Shown one piece after another: positions 56,534 to 64,000 of a DNA stretch of 64,000 bases. The stretch is from positions 26,634,108 through 26,698,107 of the forward strand of contig NC_133778.1 in the NCBI RefSeq assembly GCF_003597395.2, read 5' to 3'. A model generated the notes under the pieces. The model did not search any database and was not told the origin of the DNA. It worked only from the letters and a program-made list of their open reading frames with translations. The position numbers and the translations under genes were made by a program. The number at the start of each line of letters is the position of its first letter. The stretch's first letter is position 1. The DNA is from Chelonoidis abingdonii (lineage: Eukaryota > Chordata > Testudines > Testudinidae).

Positions 56534-56842
56534 CAGGGGTAGGCAACTTATGGCACACATGCCGAAGGCGACACATGAGCTGATTTTCAGGGGCACTCAC
56601 ACTGCCCGGGTCCTGGCCACCGGTCAGGGGGGCTCTGCATTTTAATTTAATTTTAAATGAATCTTCTTAATCATTTTAGAAACCTTATTTACTTTACATA
56701 CAACAATAGTTTAGTTATATATTATAGACTTCTAGAAAAAGACCTTCTAAAAACATTAAAATGTATTACTGGCATGCAAAACGTTAAATTAGAGTGAATA
56801 AATGAAGACAGCACACCACTTCTGAAAGGTTGCCAACCCTTG
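56534..56842. mobile_element. hAT MITE (CAGGGGTNGGCAAC family)
   Basis: Termini CAGGGGTAGGCAACTTATGG and AGAAGTGGTGTGC-side counterpart TGAAAGGTTGCCAACCCTTG are inverted repeats related to those of 49077-49414. AT-rich interior. Flanks ACATGCTA and TACTAATT do not match, so no target duplication is preserved. Confidence 0.78.
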
Positions 56843-57037
56843 TACTAATTTATGAATAATGCTACATATTCTTACATGCCAGTAGATGGCACACTTTAAA
56901 TTATCTGCATATATGCAGATACTTCACTTTTAAATAACACTCCCATAACAGTCACCTCACAATCAAACTTATAAAAACTCGATGGTGTGCTGAGAAAAGT
57001 TTTATGACTGCAACCCACCCCACCTCCAACTCAAGGG

Positions 57038-57142
57038 TCTATTATTATTTTATTATTACTGTTCATTATATTTATTATGGTAGTGCCTACGAGTCAGCCA
57101 AGATCCAGGCCCTATTGTGCTAGGTACAGACACAGAGTGCAG
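57038..57142 (-). repeat. SINE tail repeat with (TTA)n end
   Basis: A TTATTA-rich stretch (57041-57060) precedes ATTATGGTAGTGCCTACGAG and GGCCCTATTGTGCTAGGTAC, the reverse complement of the tail of the CORE-type SINE family. Confidence 0.6.
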
Positions 57143-57976
57143 CTGCTGTACTCAGAGAACTTCTGTTTCCATTATTGGGAGTTCCTCATACAGAGCAGCA
57201 GTAGCAATGATCATGTGATGCTCATTACCTCAGCTCTTTGGCATTTTTATATAATGAGAACATTTCCACACTTTAGTTAACAAAAGTGCTGATGCTTCTC
57301 TGAACTTCGTGGGAACAATCCAAACCATTTGGGTCTACAAAGCTGGGATGGGAGCATCATAACATACTTTTTCGGGAGATTTCTGGAACATTCTTTCTCA
57401 ATCTGAAGCAGCAGTAGAGCCAATATATCCTGTGTCATGGTATTTGAAATTTCCTTTTCAGACCCCATACAGGCCTGCAGAAATAGAAAGTAATGGGAGC
57501 AAATATAACAACTCTTTGAAACCTTTAAAAAGAATTCTGTGTAATTTGGGGAGAAGGTTAGAGCTGACTTTTATTTAATATGACTTGGCTCCCCTATTCA
57601 GAGTTGGGTGAGGGTACTGTTACCCAAAAACTCTCAGAATGCTATGACATTCTGTAGCAATGTTATAGAAGCCAGAGTTTAAACCAAGTAATTATTACTG
57701 AATACTTTCTTTGGAGCAAGTTCAGTACAATAAACTTCTTCAAGGTTAAAGACATCAAAGGTGTAATGGACTTGTCAAATCCTATAAGGAATTTGGATAG
57801 TACAGTACATATTCTATCTCATCAGATTACTGACTTGTAACAAAGCTGCCAGTTCCACTGTATGGCATTTACTGGACTGGATTGAAACTCTAAGCTGTAA
57901 TGAATTTCAAAAAATTTCATTGCATGATTATTTTTTTCTCAATAAATCAATGAAGTCAAACTGTAAGTGATATCAC
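57143..57976. other. Unannotated stretch
   Basis: Nothing recognised. Confidence 0.4.
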
Positions 57977-57984
57977 ATGTTCAG

Positions 57985-58451
57985 TAGAGCTGACTGGGAA
58001 ACTGAAGTTCCAGGAAAACTTGTGAGTTTTTGGGAATTGTTTCTGCTCCAAATCAGGCTGAAGGGGAACCAGGAGCCTGGGCTTTGCCACACTCACCTTG
58101 TGAGCTTCTGAGGAGCTGGAACTTTGGAAGCCAGGGCTCCATGGGCTGGCCAGTTCCTGGGAGTCAAGAAGCCTGGAGAGTTTGCCAGGGAGTTTGGAAG
58201 CTCTGTGGACTCCAATGCTGAGACAGTCTGGCCTGGTGGGCTGCCCCAGAGCCATGGACTCTGGAAGCCTAGGCTCTCCAGGACCCCACCAGGCAAGCCA
58301 CACAGAAGATGGCCATATGAGCAAGCATGAAACCAGGCAGGCTTTGGATGGAAATTCATCAAAATTGAACAGTCTCAGTGAAACATTTTGATTTCAACGA
58401 ATCACCAAATTCTGATGAAAGAGTTTGTTGGAATTTTTTCAACCAGCTCTA
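57985..58451. mobile_element. hAT MITE, TAGAGCTGGTC family, complete
   Basis: Termini TAGAGCTGACTGGGAAA and TTTTTCAACCAGCTCTA are inverted repeats. Flanks ATGTTCAG (57977-57984) and ATGTTCGG (58452-58459) are an 8-bp duplication with one mismatch. 467 bp with a GC-rich middle (GTGGGCTGCCCCAGAGCCAT) shared with 53590-53947. The many overlapping frames across it are by-products of composition. Confidence 0.9.
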
Positions 58452-58459
58452 ATGTTCGG

Positions 58460-60416
58460 ATGCCTTGTCTCCTCGCTGACTAAGAAGATGGGGCATTTCC
58501 TCCCCAGGCATCCCTTGACATCAGGGAGATGATGATGTCTGTTATGTTGATCCCACTTCTAACCTGCACCCAGGGCATTCTGCTGCATCATATCTCCTTT
58601 AGAGCTTTTCTTCCAAGCTCTGAGTTGGAATGACAGCCGCAGCCCCTCCTTAGTCTCATATGAGCTATCCACCCACTGAATTGGCTCCCCTCTGATATGT
58701 CCCCAAATGTGTGATTTTATGCTAAGCTATTGAGAGCAGGCATGGCACCTGGCTGTGAAGATGGAGGCTGAAGAGGCCCCACTTGAATGGGGTCTCCACT
58801 TGTGTCCTCATTACCTTCCATAAATACTTTCATACTGGGTGAATATAATATTCAAAGATGCATGTTATTCCATGTAGTAAAATATCTTGCCCATTTATTT
58901 ATGCAGAGGCAGAGCAATCTGACAAGCCATTGGATGAGGATCTATAATTGGCATCACTGAGGGCCCAATTCAGCCATCTTCATTCCATGAGTATTCTCCA
59001 TTGAAATAAATCAGGACTAACCCATAATTAATAGCAGAATCGGGACAGGAAAATTAGGGTATAGAAGATGTAAAAGCCCAGCACCCTCATTCGGGACTAG
59101 ATTTCAATGCAGCTTTGCTCTCAGTTAGGTACTCAAACAAAGTGGTCAGGTTTTCAATGTGCAGCAGCTCCTTTTTTCCCAAGGGGAGCTTTGGGGTGAT
59201 GAACTCTCTTAAGAGAGTGGCCCTAAATTTCTAATGGAAATAGCAAGAAACACAACCCTGACCTTTTATATGCGGGGGAGGGGGAATGTCAGGCCTTCTT
59301 TCTGGATCATGTAAAGGCCAAATGGCAATTTCTTCCCCTTTCAATGATCCATATCTGTATCTCCATATCTGAATTTCTTTGCTCTTGTGATTTATTTCAG
59401 AGCAAATAGTGTGCATATCCTTTATGATTTGTTTTAGTTTTTGTTAAAACAAACAAGCTCTTTGTAAAGCTTATGATTTCAGATGACCAACATCCAAAGA
59501 CACTAGTTTTTCTTGTGCTCTTCAAAAAGGGATCCTAATGGCTCCTTCAGAGTCTCTCTATTGTGTCAAGTAGTCAATTCAAAAACTGACAGATATTTAC
59601 CTGACATAATCATGGAAGCAGCCCTCGCAGTTCATGCATTTGCAGGCAGTCTCAGCAGAGAAACTGAACACTGAATAGGTCTGGGGCTCGACCTGCCATC
59701 TCACTATTAAATATGGTCCCTTCAGGCAGCTTGCAGGTGCGGCAGGAGGAAGCTTGCAGAGCTAGTGCCAGAGCTACACCTGTTCTGTGTAAAGAGCTTC
59801 AGTCCCTAGGGCTGTCCATCAGGCCCTTTCACCATTTTTTTAAGTGGGAGGGAAATAAATCACATTCTTTTGCATTTCTAAGTTATCATTGCATCAATTA
59901 CTTGCGTGGGCCAGTGGAGAAACAGATGTTTCCAAAAGAGAAGGTATTTTCTTCCAGAGAGAGCTCATTTTGAGAGGTATTAGGCAGGCATTTCAAGCAG
60001 AGAATTTTTTTCTACTATCCCTACATAAAAGCTTTGTGAGTTCGTAGCCATTCTGAGAACTGTTTCATCTAACCTTTAGAAGTACAATAGTGTGAACCGA
60101 GTTCAAATATAAACAATCTGTTTTTTCTCCACACAGTTTTACTCACAATTAAATGAGAAACTCAGTTCCCAATTGAGCCTTGAGTAGGAGATGGAAACTG
60201 TTCCTAATGATTGTTTTGTCACTTGGTCAGCACTTGTATTCAGAATGATAGAATTCACAAGCAGATTCACCCTTTCCTCCCCTTATTATCTGTTGGACTG
60301 GATCAAAATATATCCTGCTCCAATAAGATCCTATCAGGTAGTGAAAAGGTAATGCTGCTTTTAAATACTGTCAGTCACTGTGTGACATTTTCAGTTACCC
60401 TTACAGGCCAGTAGGA
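58460..60416. other. Unannotated stretch
   Basis: 2 kb without a recognised gene. Fold-back fragments at 58961-59046 (GGGCCCAATTCAGCC ... TCCATTGAAATAAATCAGG) and 59088-59165. Confidence 0.4.
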
Positions 60417-60677
60417 GGCTATGTCTATGGTGCAATTTAACACCCATAGCTATCAGCTGACTTGAGCTCACACAGCTACAGTTGTGGGGCTGTAAAATTG
60501 CAGTGTTGATGTTCGGGGTCAGGCTGGAGCATGAGCTTGCAGACCCGATGTGGGTGGACAGTCCCAGAGCTCAGCCTCCAGCCTGAGCCCAAATGTCTAC
60601 ATCACAACCGGTGTCCTGCATGCCCAAGTCAGCTGACAGCCCAACCATGGGTGTTTAACTGCACTGTAGACATACCC
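60417..60677. mobile_element. Palindromic MITE, Harbinger-like termini
   Basis: The left end GGCTATGTCTATGGTGC and right end GCACTGTAGACATACCC are inverted repeats continuing inward for about 48 bp (AACACCCATAGC / CCATGGGTGTT, CAGCTGACTTG / CAAGTCAGCTG). TAA follows the right end (60678-60680), as expected for Harbinger; the left copy is eroded. Confidence 0.82.
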
Positions 60678-61449
60678 TAAAGGTTAACTGCAGAGTTAAC
60701 TTGGGCATTCAGCACCCAGGTTAGCCTAGCCCAGAAGTGAGCAGCCGCACTGCAAAGCCACAATTAAATATATTTTCATTGTTGCTGAGCTCAATCTTAG
60801 CAGTATGCTACTAAGACTTCTGAGGACATAGCCCCTGGTTCTTGGTGCTGAGCTGCTCTGTGATCCTTTCCCACTGAGTTATGGGGAAAACTTTTCTGGC
60901 CTGGTGAGACAGGGAAATTTTGAGAAGGCATTGGAAAACATTGTCACTCAAGTGGTTTAGTCTGAGTGCATACTGTAAAATGGGTGAGTTACCAGCCTGG
61001 CTGAAAGCAGCACGAAGGCTTGCGCCTATACCCCAGGATGGACCAGCTAGCCTGGGTATAGGAATGTTTTGGGGTTTTGAAAGAATGTTGGACTCCCCCC
61101 ATTCCACAGGAAATTCGTAAATTGTGTGGTTTTGCTCCAGTGTGGATTTTTTTTAAAATTTAAATTTCCCATAGAATGGGGATTCTGGGTTCCCACCAGC
61201 ATCAATACCATGTATAATTTCAAAGTCCAAAACTAGAGGCCACTGATGAAAATGTGGCCCAAAGCATTATATCTCCTCTTCCTCACTTATAGGCCTACTT
61301 TATTTTTTTCTAGTTGTACTTTTTCCCTTTGAGGTTTGGAAAAGCCCTTTGATTAATATTAAGTCACTCCGCTCTCTTGCTGCCCTTCTCTTTTTTTCTC
61401 TGAAAGCCTTAACTGGCTCTGAATAGTCGTGTCTAATAAAAATACCTCT
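60678..61449. other. Unannotated stretch
   Basis: Nothing recognised. Overlapping opposite-strand frames at 60811-61120 show no domain. Confidence 0.4.
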
Positions 61450-61660
61450 CTTATATAGCACTTCTTATCAGGAAATTTCAAGGCGTTTCACAGTCTTTCA
61501 ATGTATTTCTCTTCACAGTGCTATTAGCCCCATTTAACGGATGGGGAACTGAGGCACAGAAAGGCTCAGTGTCTTGCTCAACATCACATAACAAGTCTGT
61601 GGAAGGAGAAGGATTGAACTTGGGTCTCCTATGTCTTAGGTGAATTCCCTAAACATTGAC
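61450..61660 (-). repeat. MIR/CORE-type SINE
   Basis: ATATAGCACTTCTTATCAGG, CCCCATTTAACGGATGGGGA, ACTGAGGCACAGAAAGGCTC and GATTGAACTTGGGTCTCC are the reverse complement of tail, core and tRNA head (B-box GGAGACCCAAGTTCAATCC). Confidence 0.82.
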
Positions 61661-64000
61661 CCACCCCTTCTCCATTTCCAGCACAGATTTTCTCTTTGGC
61701 CAATTTTTCACATCAATTGTATGTAACGCTTTGTGTCTTAATTACAGTGAAGGAGTCATGCCACCAAAAAGGACTTTCCAAACATGGACCTACCCCTCCT
61801 TTGATGCCAGGCTCAGCTATGTCCATGGCACTGCCACCACCATCACCACATCCACTTGGCCCTTCTGAGATTACTATATTCCCTGCCCTCTCCACCCATT
61901 ATGTTGATCTAGGGATCCATACTGGGAAAGAGTGCAGGGAATTGGCAGGCTGAGAGCAGGAGTGAGGGGGACCATGAGCTTATGAAGAAAGGAAAATGAA
62001 GCCTGTGGACTTTGATGATGATTGATGGATACCCAGGTTTATGAAGGCTCCAGCAGAGTTCCATTTAAATGGTTATAATGCTTTTTAAAAGGTCTTCCAG
62101 CATATTTTCATATGCTATGCTACTCTCCCTTGCCTTTCTAAATTTGCCTACCATCAGTAACAAGCTAAAGTTCTGGCCTCTGGTTGGGAACAGCTTCTTT
62201 GGGGAAGCGGCTGTACTACACCGGCCAATGAACTTTAAGATCTACAATATGACGACCTGATCCAAAACCCATTGAAGCCAATGGAAATACTTCCATTGAC
62301 TTCAGTGGCCTTTCGATCAGTCCCTAATTTCCTTGGAGAAACTAAGTCCACCCCCATCCACTTCCCAGTGAATATTTTTTTTTCTAATCCCCCGTGCATA
62401 TTTTTCAACCCAAATTCAGTTGTCGGGGCTCTCAGATCAATATCATTAAAATTTCATTTGAAGGTAAACTGTTTTTAAGAGGCTGGTCTGCCATAATCTG
62501 CAATTATGTGATGTGCTAAGTGAGTGGAACTTTCAAAGGTATTGAAGGATTCTTTTTTTTCTTTTCCATTTCACTAGATGACATCCAATGATAATGGCCT
62601 TAACATGATGGGAAATTAATTGAGAGCGCATTTCTACACTACCATAATTTTATCATCCATCCTATTGCTGCTATTAGCAGGAATACATAACCCCATGGGT
62701 GTTGTGAGTGAATCTCTTTGAGCAGAACTTAGTCTAGAGGTCATACTGTTAGCTTCTTCCATCAGCCGGGTGTCAAATCATTGTCAAAAATAAATTACTG
62801 GTGTATTCATTTTTTTAGCTTCTAGCCTTGTGCTGTGGTGTTCAAGATGATTTGTAGTTGGCCATTGGGGAGAGAAGAGTGCTGGTGACCATTTCAGGCC
62901 TCTTTCACCTAGGCACTTAGTGGAATCGTTACATGTTAACTCAGATGCGCACAGCAGCACTTGTGATTTAATGTCCATTATAAAGTGGCATTAAGAAATC
63001 ATGAATTCTGACTCATCCACAGCCACCCTGGTACAACATCCATATTTTGGTGGATCTGCTTTGGTTTATTGAATCACATCACATGCTAAATGAATACAAT
63101 CCAAAGCACCTCTCTAGACTGATCAGTCACAAAGCAGGATTTCTTACCAAATTTGCCATCTTAGCTAAAGAATTATAAAGAGCTTAATTGTCTTCAAGAC
63201 CTGATTGTTTCACACTTTTGAATGATTTTAATGCATTTTAAGCTGTTTATAAAAGCTGATTCTTCTCAGAAAAATGATTTAGGGAGAAAATGGCATTGTA
63301 GGATTCCATGTTTATAGTTTCATTGTAATTTCCGTATTTAAACCTGCTCAATTCCGGCGTGGGAGGGGGATTTTTTTTTCTTCCTTCCAGCCCAGCAAGC
63401 TGACTTTGTTCTTGTTCACCATCCCTTGTAATAAAAGTTCTGCAAGCCAGGTTACGCCTATAGTTCTGCTTGTTAAACCTCACCATCTTAATTTTATACC
63501 TCTGACACCCGTGTGGGCCCATTGGCGAATAGTAACCAAATGAAATGTTTCATTTTAAAAAATACTAATAAAAGGGAAAAAATGAACTGATTTGTAAATG
63601 GAGAATTTTCCTGGAACATTTGTGTTTCATTCAACATTTTATGAAAAGCTGGAAAAACAGGAAAAAACAGAAATTCTGTTTGCCTTGTTCACCACATTTC
63701 TCTTCCTTTTGCTTCTTTTTTCCAACTTGCCATTGGAAAAAAGAGGAAAAGGGGCAGGAGTGGCAGGAATCACATATTTTAAAATAACATGTAGTAGAAC
63801 AAATTCTGGTTTCAGATGGATGTGCCCAGCTCCCAAGCCAATAACTCCCTAACTCAGCAATATTTGTATTAACTTCTCTTAAGTTTTCTTAAGGTTTGGT
63901 ATTTAATATTAAAAACCAATTTGAGCAAAAATGCATTTAATTAAAACATGCTGGAGATTGTTCATCCTGATTGTGGTAATACTAGGACAGAGGGGCCTGA
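61661..64000. other. Unannotated AT-rich stretch to window end
   Basis: 2.3 kb with no recognised gene. A fold-back unit lies at 62255-62325 (GACCTGATCCAAAACCCATT ... CCATTGACTTCAGTGGCC). Frames of 60-91 codons show no domain. Confidence 0.45.

Noticed and set aside
56534..56842. 8-bp target duplication for this hAT element
   Set aside because: ACATGCTA and TACTAATT do not match; the call rests on termini only.
58030..58391. Several 60-120 codon frames on both strands
   Set aside because: All fall in the GC-rich core of a hAT MITE; mutual overlap argues for composition, not genes.
1..64000. CRISPR arrays, operons, ribosome binding sites and other prokaryotic features
   Set aside because: Sequence is clearly vertebrate; apparent direct repeats are transposon target duplications or tandem duplications.

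Overview
The window looks like intergenic or intronic DNA from a turtle, probably a cryptodire. The main clue is a tRNA-derived SINE at 6551-6727 that resembles, from memory, the cryptodiran tRNA-Lys SINE with its CR1-like tail. Supporting clues are many CR1 LINE 3' ends with the tandem octamer terminus, CORE/MIR-type SINEs, and a dense population of hAT and PIF/Harbinger-type elements. I found no intact host protein gene, rRNA or tRNA gene. Open frames of 60-190 codons are scattered at the level expected by chance. The only recognisable coding sequence is decayed transposon sequence: a PIF/Harbinger transposase (20152-21335), a CR1 reverse transcriptase (26886-28627, minus) and two RTE-like LINE C-termini (29949-30589 minus; 46255-46893 plus).

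Layout. 0-4 kb: a 5' fragment of a hAT element, then two same-orientation solo LTRs of one TGTCA...TGACA family, each with its own 5-bp target duplication. 6.5-13.7 kb: the SINE, a Harbinger-type MITE with TTA duplications, two CpG-rich hAT MITEs of one family in opposite orientation, and an old CR1 split by a hAT MITE with a perfect 8-bp duplication. 19.6-22.6 kb: a degraded Harbinger element whose transposase is split by a CR1. 25.4-29.1 kb: a nested stack, a hAT-like element holding a solo LTR that itself holds a 428-bp TG...CA element and a 1.7-kb CR1. 29.4-30.7 kb: a cluster of ACTCCCATGATGC-like motifs, then a MIR-type SINE split by an RTE-like LINE with a 10-bp duplication. 36.0 and 39.9 kb: two near-perfect palindromes made from the ends of dispersed repeats. 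46.3 kb: a second RTE-like LINE with about 145 uninterrupted codons. 49-58.5 kb: four more hAT MITEs, three with clear 8-bp duplications. 60.4 kb: a palindromic MITE.

Between these lie long AT-rich stretches where I recognise nothing. One (37.0-39.0 kb) carries two CTAATTAG palindromes and may hold a conserved enhancer, but only a cross-species alignment can test that. The most informative content is the record of nested insertions, which orders element activity without molecular dating. Family names come from remembered consensus features; no database was searched.
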